In this document: positions 19,563-28,496 of the stretch, piece by piece
How the letters are laid out: each line of letters opens with the position of its first letter
Position numbering within the stretch: the stretch's first letter is position 1
From: Roseateles aquatilis
GTDB taxonomy: Bacteria; Pseudomonadota; Gammaproteobacteria; Burkholderiales; Burkholderiaceae_C
DNA length: 64,000 bases
Direction of reading: 5' to 3'
Assembly (NCBI RefSeq): GCF_002205645.1
Contig: NZ_NIOF01000001.1
Location: 992,001 to 1,056,000, forward strand
Program-made: the position numbers and the translations under genes
The notes under the pieces: model-generated
Told to the model about the DNA's origin: nothing
What the model saw: only the letters and a program-made list of their open reading frames with translations
Database searches by the model: none

Positions 19563-19996
19563 TCGCGTTGCTCCAGCGCGTACGGCGCGCCCGGGTCGAC
19601 GTCGGCGACCGCTGCACCGGCGAGATCGGCCCCGGCCTGCTGCTGCTGGTCTGCGCCGAGCCGCAAGACGACGAGTCCGTCGCCGAGAAGTTGCTGACCA
19701 AGATCCTCAAGCTGCGCATCTTCGGCGACGAGGCCGGCAAGATGAACCGCAGCCTGCAGGACGTGGGGGGCGGACTGCTGATCGTCTCGCAGTTCACCCT
19801 CGCGGCCGACACCGCGGGCGGCAACCGGCCCAGCTTCACCGGCGCCGCACCGGCGGAACTGGGGCGCCGCCTCTACGACCACGTCGTCAGGTTTGCACGA
19901 GAACACCATCCGGTCGTGCACACTGGGGAATTCGGCGCCGACATGCAGGTCAGCCTGGTCAACGACGGCCCGGTGACGATCCCGATGCGGATGTGA
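19559..19996 (+). CDS. dtd: D-aminoacyl-tRNA deacylase
   Basis: Dtd hydrolyses D-aminoacyl-tRNAs and so protects translation from D-amino acids. The 145-residue product has the conserved N-terminal [15 protein letters not shown], the active-site SQFTLAADT and the C-terminal NDGPVTIPM. All three regions match the family. The start is inside the end of the upstream transporter gene (ATGA), implying coupled translation. Confidence 0.96.
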   Translation: MIALLQRVRRARVDVGDRCTGEIGPGLLLLVCAEPQDDESVAEKLLTKILKLRIFGDEAGKMNRSLQDVGGGLLIVSQFTLAADTAGGNRPSFTGAAPAELGRRLYDHVVRFAREHHPVVHTGEFGADMQVSLVNDGPVTIPMRM

Positions 19997-20053
19997 CCGG
20001 CGCCCCTCCCTGCAAGACCGCAAGCACGCACCCCCGAGAAAAAGGAGCCAACG

Positions 20054-20437
20054 ATGATCAGCTACGTGACCCTGGGCAGCAACGACCGCCGCGCGGCGAA
20101 GGAGTTCTACGACGCGACGCTCGCGCCGCTGGGCCTGAAGCCCGGCTATGCCGACGACGAGATGGTCGGCTACGGCCCCGAGGGCGGCCAGACGCAGCTC
20201 TGGGTGGTGCAGCCGTTCAACGGCCTGGACGCGAGCGCGGGCAACGGCGCGATGCTGGCGCTGGCGGCTTCCACGCGTGCGCAGGTGGACGCGGTGTACG
20301 CCGCGGCGCTGGCCAACGGCGGCCGCGACGAAGGCCGCCCGGGCCCGCGCGAGAACTACGGGCCGAACTTCTACGCCGCCTACTTCCGCGATCCTGAAGG
20401 CAACAAGCTGGCGGTGGTGTGCCGCGCGCCCGCCTGA
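20054..20437 (+). CDS. VOC/glyoxalase-like protein
   Basis: A 127-residue protein of the vicinal oxygen chelate fold. Two beta-alpha-beta-beta-beta units are visible: MISYVTLGSNDRRAAKEFYD at the front, then the second half with FYAAYFRDPEGNKLAVVCRA. The 'DPEGNKL' segment is typical for a metal or substrate site. Such proteins act as glyoxalases, dioxygenases or resistance proteins; the substrate is unknown. AAGGAG precedes the ATG. Confidence 0.85.
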   Translation: MISYVTLGSNDRRAAKEFYDATLAPLGLKPGYADDEMVGYGPEGGQTQLWVVQPFNGLDASAGNGAMLALAASTRAQVDAVYAAALANGGRDEGRPGPRENYGPNFYAAYFRDPEGNKLAVVCRAPA

Positions 20438-20527
20438 GCACGACCATGCCGGCGCGGTGACGGATCGGGCGCGCCCGACCTGTCGACCGCGCCACTCAGC
20501 GCGCTTGATTCACACCAGGAGCGCGCC

Positions 20528-21271
20528 ATGTCTTTTCCGATCCCCACCCTTCACATGCCGATAGGCATTGCGCCGTCGCCTGGCGGCATTGGCACCTGGG
20601 AAAGCGCAAGGCCGCCCGACCGCCACGCCGCGCTGCTGGTCGCGACCCAACCGATGCTCGACCGATGTGCCGCGATGGAGTCCGCCACGGGCCTCATGCT
20701 GATCGACGACATCGAGCAATGCCATCGGCTGTTTCAGGAGGCCTTGACCGGTTGCGATTTCGACGGCCGATGCCAGACCGAGCGACGCGCGGACACCTTG
20801 AAGGCCGCCGCCACCCTCGCCAGGTACACACCCACGCGGGACGCCGCGCAACTCGACGCGCTACAGACATGGCGCGCCGAGATGGGTTCGCTGCTCAAGC
20901 TGACCATCGAGGAAGGCCGGACCAAGCGCCAGGCGGCCGACGTCCTGGGGGTGATCTTGCTGGAAGCGCCCCCCGCCAACCTGATCGAAGCCTTCCGGGA
21001 GGCGGATCACCTGCAGCTGGTCCTGGGAACACCCCCTCATCGAGGGCCCGGATTCGCGCTGCGGCAGCAGGCCCTGGCCGAGCTGGAAGCGATCCGTCCC
21101 GAACATGCCGACGACGCGAACGCGCTGCCCGCCGTGCAAGCGGCGATTGCCGCCGCCAGGCGCCTGCATGACGAGGCGGACAGGGTGGAGCGGGAGCCCT
21201 GCGCGTCCTCGCGCCCGCCTTCTCCCGCGCAGCGCGCGCGGTTCGACGCCGCCGGCACCAACAACGCCTGA
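20528..21271 (+). CDS. Hypothetical protein
   Basis: A 247-residue protein not recognised. It is mostly helical with many Ala and Arg residues, a charged centre (TWRAEMGSLLKLTIEEGRTKRQAADVL) and no signal peptide or membrane segment. AGGAG precedes the ATG and the codon use is that of its neighbours. The codons for GTPPHRG coincide with the second copy of a 17-bp repeat (21030-21046). No functional inference is made. Confidence 0.55.
   Translation: MSFPIPTLHMPIGIAPSPGGIGTWESARPPDRHAALLVATQPMLDRCAAMESATGLMLIDDIEQCHRLFQEALTGCDFDGRCQTERRADTLKAAATLARYTPTRDAAQLDALQTWRAEMGSLLKLTIEEGRTKRQAADVLGVILLEAPPANLIEAFREADHLQLVLGTPPHRGPGFALRQQALAELEAIRPEHADDANALPAVQAAIAAARRLHDEADRVEREPCASSRPPSPAQRARFDAAGTNNA
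21030..21046. repeat. Repeated 17-bp element, copy 2
   Basis: CACCCCCTCATCGAGGG is identical to 16812-16828. Here it lies inside the coding sequence of the hypothetical protein, and the stem is shorter because the bases after GAGGG differ. Confidence 0.6.
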
Positions 21272-21305
21272 GCGGCCGCGCGAGCTTCGGCCGCTGCAAA
21301 GCAAA

Positions 21306-21324
21306 GACCCGCCGGCGGCGGGTC
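21306..21324 (-). terminator. Terminator of the Bug-type gene
   Basis: GACCCGCC paired with GGCGGGTC forms an 8-bp stem with a GGC loop. On the minus strand it is followed by TTTGCTTT, which suits a terminator for the gene ending at 21386. The intervening 60 bases hold nothing else recognisable. Confidence 0.75.
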
Positions 21325-21385
21325 TGGGCGGTCACCGGCAAGTCCCCGGGTTGGCACCGGGGATCCGTCGGCGATCAGTCGACGC

Positions 21386-22351
21386 TCAATCGGCGTACTG
21401 GCCGGCCGCCTTGATGACCGGCGTCCACTTGTTGATCTCGGACTCGACGAACTTCTTGTGTTCGGCCGGGTTCACGCGGTTGTCGGTCACGATGACGGCG
21501 CCCAGCGCTTCCTCGCGCTTGTGGAACTCGGCGTCCTTCAGCGCGGCCTTCAGGGCGGCGTTGATCTTCTCCAGCACCGGCTTGGGCGTGCCCTTGGGAG
21601 CGTACATGCCGTGCCAGATCGTGACGTTGAAGCCCTTCATGCCGGACTCGTCCAGCGTCGGCAGCTTGGCCAGCGATCCGCCCAGGCGCTTGGGCGTGGT
21701 CACCGCGAAGGCCTTGACCTTGCCGCCGTCGATCTGCGTCGTGGTGTTGGTGGTCTGGTCGCACATGATGTCGACCTGGCCGCCGATCAGGTCGGTCATG
21801 GCCGGGCCGGTGCCCTTGTAGGGGACGGTCGTCATGTCGATCTTGAGCGTGCTCATGTAGAGCAGGCCGCACAGGTGCGAGGCCGATCCCAGGCCGGCGT
21901 TGGCCAGGTTGATCTTGCCCTTGTTGGCGTCCAGCCACTTCACCATGTCGGCGTAGTTGTTGGCCGGCAGGCTGGGACGCGAGATCAGCGTCATCGGCAC
22001 TTCGTTGATCAGGCCCAGGTACTCGAAGTCGTCCAGCGTCTTGTACTGCAGGTTGCGGTACAGCGCGGGCGCGGTCGACATGCCGATGTGGTGCAGCAGC
22101 AGCGTGTAGCCGTCCGGCGCGGCCTTGGAGACCTTGGTCGCGCCCAGCGTGCCGCCGGCGCCGCCGACGTTCTCGATGATGATGGTGGCGTTCAGCGGCT
22201 TGCGCAGCGCCTCGGCCAGGTCACGGGCGACCTTGTCGGTCGGGCCGCCGGCCGCGAAGGGGACGACGATGGTCACCGGCTTGTCGGGATATTCGGCCCA
22301 GGCGGCACCGACGCTGAAAGCCGCGACGCAGGCAAGCAAGGTCTTCTTCAT
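21386..22351 (-). CDS. Bug-family (TctC-like) tripartite tricarboxylate transporter binding protein
   Basis: A 321-residue periplasmic binding protein with a signal peptide (MKKTLLACVAAFSVGAAWA). The Bug-family signatures are YPDKPVTIVVPFAAGGPTD near the N terminus, ENVGGAGGTLGA and the C-terminal KKFVESEINKW. The family binds carboxylates or aromatic acids and is greatly expanded in Burkholderiales; most members lack adjacent TctA/TctB subunits, as here. The ligand is not predictable. The start has GAGGAAGAG upstream. It is downstream of the CoA-ligase island but separated by about 100 bases. Confidence 0.9.
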   Translation of the reverse strand: MKKTLLACVAAFSVGAAWAEYPDKPVTIVVPFAAGGPTDKVARDLAEALRKPLNATIIIENVGGAGGTLGATKVSKAAPDGYTLLLHHIGMSTAPALYRNLQYKTLDDFEYLGLINEVPMTLISRPSLPANNYADMVKWLDANKGKINLANAGLGSASHLCGLLYMSTLKIDMTTVPYKGTGPAMTDLIGGQVDIMCDQTTNTTTQIDGGKVKAFAVTTPKRLGGSLAKLPTLDESGMKGFNVTIWHGMYAPKGTPKPVLEKINAALKAALKDAEFHKREEALGAVIVTDNRVNPAEHKKFVESEINKWTPVIKAAGQYAD

Positions 22352-22450
22352 GGCTGTCTCTTCCTCGGAGGAGGTTGTGGTTGATGGCGCGGATGCTAGG
22401 CCCACCGCCGCATGTGCGGCTAGCGGAAACTACGTAAGCACGCCGTCGGT

Positions 22451-23725
22451 TCAATCGAACCTCCTTGAATCCTCGATGACTTTTCCGTCGTTGGGCAGGC
22501 TCCCGGCCGCGACGAACGCCACCTCCCCGCGCAGTTTCGTGACGTCGCGCAGGGCCAGGGCCAGGCGCTCGGCCAGCCCCTCGGGCACCGGGCCGTCCAG
22601 CTCCACGCGCAGCGTCATCCGGTCCTGCGCCATCTCGCCCTCGACGACCAGCCGGCCCCGCCGCGCCTGCGGGCAGCGCCGCAGCACCTCCGCCACCTGG
22701 CCGGCATGGACGAACATCCCCCGCACCTTGGCGCTCTGGTCGGCGCGGCCCATCCAGCCGCGCAGGCGAATGTTGGTGCGGCCGGTCGGGCAGGCGCCGG
22801 GCAGCACCGCCGAGAGGTCGCCGGTGCCGAAGCGGATCAGCGGGTAATCCGGGTTGAGCGTGGTGACGACCACCTCCCCCACCTCGCCGTCGGGCACCGG
22901 ATCGCCGGTGCCGGGGCGGACGATCTCGACGATCACGCCCTCGTCCACGACCAGCCCCTGTCGCGCCGAGGTCTCGTAGGCGATCAGGCCGAGGTCCGCC
23001 GTGGCGTAGCACTGGAAGCCGACGACGCCCCGCTCGCCGCACCAGTCGCGCAGCGCCGCGGGGAAGGCCTCGCCGCTGAGCAGCGCCTTGCGGACCGACA
23101 GCGGCTGGCCCTGCTCGGCCGCCTTGTCGAGCAGGATCTTGAGGAAGCTGGGCGTGCCGACGTAGGCCTGGGGCCGGAGCTCCGCCATCGCCTGCAACTG
23201 CAGCTCGGTGTTGCCGACGCCGCCCGCGAAGACGGTGCAGCCCAGCGCCTCGGCGCCGCCTTCCATCATGGCGCCGGCGGGGGTCAGGTGATAGCTGAAG
23301 GAGTTGTGGACCAGGTCCCCCGCGCGCAGCCCCGCCGCATGCAACGCGCGGCCGATGCGCCAGTAGTCGCGGCCCAGGCCCTCCGGCTCGTAGATCGTGC
23401 CCGGCGACTGGAACACGCGCCGCGCGCCCGCCTCCCGCCGCAGGCCGCGCCAGCCGATCGCCGAGAAGCCGCCGAACGGCTCCGACGGCCGCGCCGCGCG
23501 GATCGCCTGCTGGCGCGCCAGCAGCTCCGACTTGCGGATCACCGGCAGCCGCGCCAGCGCCGCGCGCGTGCATACCTGCGCGGGATCGACCTCGGCCAGC
23601 AGCTCGCCGAACGCGTCGGTGTTGCCGCGCGCATGGGCGATCTGCAGCGGCAGCGCCGCCATCAGCGCGGCCTCGCGCGCCGCCGGGTCGCGCGTCTCCG
23701 CGGCGTCGTAGGGCGCGGCGCTCAT
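22451..23725 (-). CDS. Phenylacetate-CoA ligase-like adenylating enzyme
   Basis: A 424-residue AMP-forming ligase of the PaaK type. Features are a compact N-terminal domain, LPVIRKSELLARQQ, the adenylate-binding phrases TPSFLKILLDKAAEQG, ECYATADLGLIAYE-like (FQCYATADLGLIAYE) and the hinge LIRFGTGDLSAVLPG, then a short C-terminal domain ending in DGKVIEDSRRF. PaaK enzymes make phenylacetyl-CoA, but neighbours of this group activate other aryl or alkanoic acids. It overlaps the small upstream gene by ATGA. No paa ring-hydroxylation genes are near, so phenylacetate is only one possible substrate. Confidence 0.85.
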   Translation of the reverse strand: MSAAPYDAAETRDPAAREAALMAALPLQIAHARGNTDAFGELLAEVDPAQVCTRAALARLPVIRKSELLARQQAIRAARPSEPFGGFSAIGWRGLRREAGARRVFQSPGTIYEPEGLGRDYWRIGRALHAAGLRAGDLVHNSFSYHLTPAGAMMEGGAEALGCTVFAGGVGNTELQLQAMAELRPQAYVGTPSFLKILLDKAAEQGQPLSVRKALLSGEAFPAALRDWCGERGVVGFQCYATADLGLIAYETSARQGLVVDEGVIVEIVRPGTGDPVPDGEVGEVVVTTLNPDYPLIRFGTGDLSAVLPGACPTGRTNIRLRGWMGRADQSAKVRGMFVHAGQVAEVLRRCPQARRGRLVVEGEMAQDRMTLRVELDGPVPEGLAERLALALRDVTKLRGEVAFVAAGSLPNDGKVIEDSRRFD

Positions 23726-24015
23726 CACTCGTCCGCCCATTGCGCCAGGCGGCGCTTGAGCTCGTCCTGCAGCTTGCGCACGTCGACGGCGGCGCGGCAG
23801 GGCCTCAAGTCCCAATCGGGACTGCGGGCGGGTTTCCTGGCCAGCTTCGCGTCGATGCGGTCCTCGACGACGCTCAGTTGCAGCACCTCCTGGCCCTCGA
23901 AGCTCCAGGTGTTGCCGCGCTCGGTCAGGCCGCGTTGATCGCGCAGCGCGCGGCGGAGTTGCACCAGCGCCTCCTCGGCCTTGAACGGCGGCGGCGCAAA
24001 GAAGTCGTTGTCCAT
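23725..24015 (-). CDS. Small conserved protein next to the PaaK-like ligase
   Basis: A 96-residue soluble protein (MDNDFFAPPPFKAEEALVQL at the start) with an amphipathic N-terminal helix, a beta segment (TWSFEGQEVLQLSVVED) and a Lys/Arg-rich C-terminal helix. I do not recognise the family. The ATGA overlap with the ligase gene shows the two are made together, so a subunit or chaperone role for the ligase is possible but unproven. Confidence 0.7.
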   Translation of the reverse strand: MDNDFFAPPPFKAEEALVQLRRALRDQRGLTERGNTWSFEGQEVLQLSVVEDRIDAKLARKPARSPDWDLRPCRAAVDVRKLQDELKRRLAQWADE

Positions 24016-24172
24016 GAACTGCTCTCTCGTTGCTCGATTCAGTCCCGTCGGCGAGGCTGGCGCCGACGATTCGCGGCCGGCCGGGCGATCGCGGCATCCA
24101 GCCCGCCGGCGGTCGGTCCCGCCATCCGGTCGGCCGTCAGGTCGACTGGGGGGCCGGCAGGCCCCACCTCGA
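24016..24172. other. Gap inside the Liv/ligase island
   Basis: This 157-base gap separates livF from the small gene. A 6-bp stem (GGGGCC / GGCCCC, loop GGCA, 24150-24165) may attenuate transcription out of livF. No reading frame of note was found. Confidence 0.4.
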
Positions 24173-25030
24173 TCACGCCAGCCAGCGCTTGCGGCGCTTG
24201 TAGCTCTTGACGTCGCGGAAGCTCTTGCGGTCGGTGCCGCCCATGCCGAGGTAGAACTCGCGCACATCCTCGTTGTCCCGCAGCGCCTGGGCCTCGCCGT
24301 CCATGACGACGCGGCCGTTCTCCAGGATGTAGCCGTAATCGGCGTAACGCAACGCCATGTTGGTGTTCTGCTCGGCCAGCAGGAAGGTGGTGCCCTCCTT
24401 GCGGTTGAGGTCGCGCACGATCTCGAAGACCTCCTCGACGATCTGCGGCGCCAGCCCCATCGACGGCTCGTCCAGCAGCACCATCTTCGGGTTGGCCATC
24501 AACGCGCGGCCGATGGCGCACATCTGCTGCTCGCCGCCCGAGGTGTACGCCGCCTGCGAGGTCCGCCGCGTCTTGAGCCGCGGGAAGTAGGCGTAGACCT
24601 TCTCCAGCGTCCGGGCGATGGCGGCCTTGCCGTCGGTGCGGGTGTAGGCGCCGGTGAGCAGGTTCTCCTCGATCGACAGATGCGCGAAGCAGTGCCGCCC
24701 TTCCATCACCTGCACCACGCCGCGGTGCACCAGCTCGGCCGGCGAGAGCCGCTCGATGCGCTCGCCGCGCAGCTCGATGCGGCCCTTGGTGACCTCGCCG
24801 CGCTCGCCCGCCAGCAGGTTGGAGACGGCGCGCAGCGTGGTCGTCTTGCCGGCGCCGTTGCCGCCCAGCAGCGCCACCACCGCCCCTTCGGGCACGCGCA
24901 GCGACACGCCCTTGAGCACCAGGATCACGTGGTGATAGATGACCTCGATGCCGTTGACGTCGAGCAACGCCGGCAAGGCGTCCCGCGGCGTCGCGGGCTG
25001 CGAGGAGGTGGGGTGGGGGGCTGTCGACAT
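24173..25030 (-). CDS. Branched-chain amino acid-type ABC transporter ATPase (LivF-like)
   Basis: One of two ATPases of a Liv/HAAT-type importer. The 285-residue product has Walker A GGNGAGKTTTLRAVSN, the signature TSGGEQQMCAIGRAL and Walker B MVLLDEPSMGLAP, with the switch histidine replaced by glutamine in LLAEQNTNMALRYAD, which is the normal LivF form. About 25 extra residues lead the domain. The C-terminal basic tail (KSYKRRKRWLA) is longer than in E. coli LivF. It is 14 bases downstream of the binding-protein gene. Confidence 0.92.
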   Translation of the reverse strand: MSTAPHPTSSQPATPRDALPALLDVNGIEVIYHHVILVLKGVSLRVPEGAVVALLGGNGAGKTTTLRAVSNLLAGERGEVTKGRIELRGERIERLSPAELVHRGVVQVMEGRHCFAHLSIEENLLTGAYTRTDGKAAIARTLEKVYAYFPRLKTRRTSQAAYTSGGEQQMCAIGRALMANPKMVLLDEPSMGLAPQIVEEVFEIVRDLNRKEGTTFLLAEQNTNMALRYADYGYILENGRVVMDGEAQALRDNEDVREFYLGMGGTDRKSFRDVKSYKRRKRWLA

Positions 25031-25044
25031 GGCGGCGTCCGGGC

Positions 25045-26364
25045 TCAGCTGCAGCTGCGCACTTTGAGGTTCTTGTCCTTGGCGTACTTGGCGGCGTACT
25101 CCTTGACCATCGGATCGATGTGGGTCTTGTCCGACTGGTACCAGTCGGAGGCAATGTTCCACTTCGCGCCGTCCCACTGGACGATGCGCGCCCAGTCGTT
25201 GCCCATGTGGTTGGCGCAACTGGTCTGCACCGGCCGCATGATCTCGCCGAAACCCAGCGCCTTGAGCCGGTCGGCCGTCAGGTTCAGGTTCTCGAAGCCC
25301 CAGCGGACCTGCTCCGGCGTCATGACCTTGCCCTTGCCGAACTTCTCCTGCGCGGTGCGGATCGCCTCGACCTGCAGCATCGAGATCATCATGCCCCGCG
25401 TGTGCGCCAGCGTGCCCACGCCGGTGGCCGGGCCGGTGCCCTGCCCCTTGTCGTAGACCAGCTTGCGCAGGTCGTCGTGGACCTTGTCCCTGGCGGCGCT
25501 GTTGTGCAGCGTGATCGCGTTGTAGCCCTTGGCGCCCATGCCGATGTCCTTGACGTCGTGGTCCGAGCCGGCCCACCAGATCGCGTAGATCTTCTCGCGC
25601 GGATAGCCGCTGGCCTGCGCCTCGCGGATGCCGGCCGGCGTCATCACGCCGGCGGACCAGAACAGCACGTAGTCGGGCCGCTGCTGGCGGATCTGCAGCC
25701 AGGTCGACTTCTGCTCCACCCCCGGCGGCGTGACCGGATACAGCAACACCTCGAAGCCCTCGGCCGCGGCGCGTTTCTGGATCAGCGGGATGGGCTCCTT
25801 GCCATAGGGGCTGTCGTGATAGACCAGCGCGATCTTCTTGCCCTTGAGGCTGCCCTTCTCCTTCTTGGCGATGTCCTGCAGCATCACGTCGGCGGCGGTC
25901 CAGTAGGTGCCCAGCAGCGGGAAATTCCACTCGAAGACCGTGCCGTCGGCGGACTGCGACAGGCCGTACCCCGGCGTCTCGACCACGACCTTGTCGACGA
26001 AGGCCTTGTCGGTCACGGCGAAGGTGATGCCGGTGGACTGCGTGTCGAAGCCCGACGCGCCGCTGCCCTTGCCCTTCAGCCGCTCGTAGCACTCGACGCC
26101 CTTGGCGGCGTCGTAGGCGGTCTCGCATTCCTCGAAGGCCAGCTTGACGCCGTTCACGCCGCCGTCGCGTGCGTTGACCAGCTTCAGGTAGTCCTGCTTG
26201 CCGTCCGCCCAGGGCATGCCCAGCGGCGCGAACTGGCCGGTGCGGTAGACCAGCAGCGGGATGAACTGCTCCGTGGCGGGCTGCGCCCGCACGGCCAGGG
26301 GCAGCGCGGCGGTCGCCAGCGCGGCCGCGGCCAGCGCGCCGCGCGCGAGGGTCTTCAAGCTCAT
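25045..26364 (-). CDS. Liv-type periplasmic substrate-binding protein
   Basis: A 439-residue solute-binding protein of the leucine/isoleucine/valine-like type-I fold. It has a signal peptide of about 27 residues ending AVRAQP. The domain has two lobes with typical segments (IPLLVYRTGQFAPLG, then KIALVYHDSPYGKEPIPLIQ, and DYVLFWSAGVMTPAGIREAQ). It is longer than LivJ, as is common in aromatic-acid or fatty-acid-linked variants. The ABC cluster around it is complete, and the flanking CoA ligases suggest the ligand is an organic acid that is activated on entry. The ligand itself is inferred only from context. Confidence 0.88.
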   Translation of the reverse strand: MSLKTLARGALAAAALATAALPLAVRAQPATEQFIPLLVYRTGQFAPLGMPWADGKQDYLKLVNARDGGVNGVKLAFEECETAYDAAKGVECYERLKGKGSGASGFDTQSTGITFAVTDKAFVDKVVVETPGYGLSQSADGTVFEWNFPLLGTYWTAADVMLQDIAKKEKGSLKGKKIALVYHDSPYGKEPIPLIQKRAAAEGFEVLLYPVTPPGVEQKSTWLQIRQQRPDYVLFWSAGVMTPAGIREAQASGYPREKIYAIWWAGSDHDVKDIGMGAKGYNAITLHNSAARDKVHDDLRKLVYDKGQGTGPATGVGTLAHTRGMMISMLQVEAIRTAQEKFGKGKVMTPEQVRWGFENLNLTADRLKALGFGEIMRPVQTSCANHMGNDWARIVQWDGAKWNIASDWYQSDKTHIDPMVKEYAAKYAKDKNLKVRSCS

Positions 26365-26427
26365 GGTGTCGTCTCCTGGTGGTGCACTCTGCGGTGCGGT
26401 TTGAAATCTCGTGGACTCAATGCGCGC

Positions 26428-27492
26428 TCAATGAGGGAACGGCCACAGGCGCAGCTTTTGGCGGGCCGTCGACCAGAGCCGCGCCAGGCCGTGCGGCTCG
26501 ACGATGAGGAAGAACACGATCAGCGCGCCGAAGATCATGTGCTCCAGGTGCGAGGCCGTGGCCGTCGACAGCGGCAGCCCCAACCAGTGCGGCACGTAGT
26601 TCAGCAGCAGCGGCAGCAACACGATGAAGGCCGCGCCGAAGAAGCTGCCGGCGATCGAGCCCAGCCCGCCGATGATGATCATGAACAGCAGCTGGAAGGA
26701 CTTGTCGATGCCGAAGGCCGCCGGCTCCCACGCGCCCAGGTGCACGAAGCCCCACAGCGCGCCGGCCACGCCGACGATGAAGCTGCTGACAGCGAAGGCC
26801 GTGAGCTTGGCATGCACCGGCCGGATGCCGATGACGGCGGCCGCCACGTCCATGTCGCGCATCGCCATCCATTCACGGCCGATGGCGCCGCGCACCAGGT
26901 TCTTGGTCAGGAGGCCGAAGATCACCACCAGGCTCAGGCACAGCAGGTAACGCTGGGCGGGGGTCTCCAGGCTGACGCCGAAGAGCTGCAGCGGCCCGAC
27001 GCTGACCGACCCCGACGACGAGTCGTTGGTGACCCAGCGCACGCGGTTGGTGAACCAGTCGATGAAGAACTGCGCCGCCAGCGTCGCCACCGCCAGGTAC
27101 AGGCCGCGGATGCGCAGGCTGGGCAGGCCGAACAGCACGCCGCAGACGGTGGCGGCCAGCCCGCCGCCCAGCAGCACCAGCGGCAGCGGCAAGCCCTCGA
27201 CACGCACCTGCAGGTTGAACGCCGCGTAGGCGCCCACCGCCATGAAGGCCCCGGTGCCCAGCGAAATCTGGCCGCAGTAGCCCACCAGCACGTTCAGGCC
27301 CAGCGCCGCCAGCGACAGCACCAGGAACGGGATCAGCACGGCGCGCAGCGCGTAGTCGCCCGCCAACGCCGGCACGGCGACGAAAGCCAGCAGCGCCAGC
27401 ACCAGCATCGCGACGCGATCCTGGGCCACCGGGAACAGCCCCAGGTCGGCGCGGTAGCTGGTCTTGAACTGACCGTTTTCACGATAGAGCAC
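26428..27492 (-). CDS. Liv-type ABC permease (LivM-like)
   Basis: A 354-residue inner-membrane permease of the LivM group with about eight to ten helices. The coupling region reads IGREWMAMRDMDVAAAVIGI, with the EAA-like arrangement of this family. The glycine-rich GQISLGTGAFMAVGAYAAFN is a LivM hallmark. It pairs with the LivH-like permease 56 bases upstream. Confidence 0.92.
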   Translation of the reverse strand: MLYRENGQFKTSYRADLGLFPVAQDRVAMLVLALLAFVAVPALAGDYALRAVLIPFLVLSLAALGLNVLVGYCGQISLGTGAFMAVGAYAAFNLQVRVEGLPLPLVLLGGGLAATVCGVLFGLPSLRIRGLYLAVATLAAQFFIDWFTNRVRWVTNDSSSGSVSVGPLQLFGVSLETPAQRYLLCLSLVVIFGLLTKNLVRGAIGREWMAMRDMDVAAAVIGIRPVHAKLTAFAVSSFIVGVAGALWGFVHLGAWEPAAFGIDKSFQLLFMIIIGGLGSIAGSFFGAAFIVLLPLLLNYVPHWLGLPLSTATASHLEHMIFGALIVFFLIVEPHGLARLWSTARQKLRLWPFPH

Positions 27493-27548
27493 GGAGCGTC
27501 TCCTTGAGAGGGGTCACGGTCGGATGCGCGAGCGGGCGGTCGGTCATG

Positions 27549-28478
27549 TCAGACCCGATCGATGATCTTGTCGCCGAACAGGCCCTGCGGCCGGGCCAGC
27601 AGGAAGCCCAGCGCGAGCACGTAGGCGAACCAGTTCTCGATGCCGCCGCCGACCGACGGGCCGAGGTAGATCTCCGACAGCTTCTCGCCGACGCCGATGA
27701 TCAGCCCGCCGACGATCGCGCCCGGCACCGAGGTCAGGCCGCCCAGGATGACGACGGGGAAGGCCTTGAGCGCCACCAGCGAGATCGAGAACTGCACGCC
27801 CAGCTTGCTGCCCCAGATGATCCCGGCCACCAGCGCCACGATGCCGCCCACCGACCAGACCACGACCCAGATGCGCGCCAGCGGAATGCCGATCGACTGC
27901 GCCGCCTGGTGGTCGTCGGCCACGGCGCGCAGCGCGCGGCCGGTGCGGGTCTTCTGGAAGAACAGCGTCAGCACCGCCACCAGCGCGGCGGCGATGACGG
28001 CCGAGTACAGGTCTTCCTTGTTGAGCAGCAGACCGCCCGGGAAGGTGCCCTCCAGCACGAACATCGGATCCTTGGGCAGCCCCACGTCGATCTTGTAGGT
28101 GGCGCTGCCGAAGAGCAGTTGGCCGGCGCCGTCCAGGAAGTAGCTGAAGCCCAGCGTGGCCATCAGCAGCGTGATGGCCGGCTGGTTGACCAGCCCGCGC
28201 AGTGCCAGCCGCTCCACCAGCCAGGCCACCGCCACCATGCAGGCGGCGCTGGCGATCAGCGCCAGCGTGTTGGCCAGCAGCAGGCTCTCGAAGCCGAACC
28301 AGACCGGGAACCATTCGGAGAAACGCGCCATCGCCAGCGCCGCGAAAAGCACCATCGCGCCCTGTGCGAAATTGAAGACGCCCGAGGCCTTGAAGATGAG
28401 CACGAAGCCCAGCGCGACCAGCGCGTACAGCATGCCCGCCATCAGGCCGCCGAACACCGTTTCCAGAAAGAATCCCAT
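27549..28478 (-). CDS. Liv-type ABC permease (LivH-like)
   Basis: A 309-residue permease of the LivH group. The N-terminal GLMAGMLYALVALGFVLIFKASGVFNFAQG is characteristic (quoted in part as LVALGFVLIFKASG and NFAQGAMVLF). The coupling loop is GRALRAVADDHQAAQSIGIP. Eight or so helices are predicted. It is 18 bases downstream of the LivG-like ATPase gene. Confidence 0.93.
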   Translation of the reverse strand: MGFFLETVFGGLMAGMLYALVALGFVLIFKASGVFNFAQGAMVLFAALAMARFSEWFPVWFGFESLLLANTLALIASAACMVAVAWLVERLALRGLVNQPAITLLMATLGFSYFLDGAGQLLFGSATYKIDVGLPKDPMFVLEGTFPGGLLLNKEDLYSAVIAAALVAVLTLFFQKTRTGRALRAVADDHQAAQSIGIPLARIWVVVWSVGGIVALVAGIIWGSKLGVQFSISLVALKAFPVVILGGLTSVPGAIVGGLIIGVGEKLSEIYLGPSVGGGIENWFAYVLALGFLLARPQGLFGDKIIDRV

Positions 28479-28496
28479 GATCGGTCCGCCAATGCG

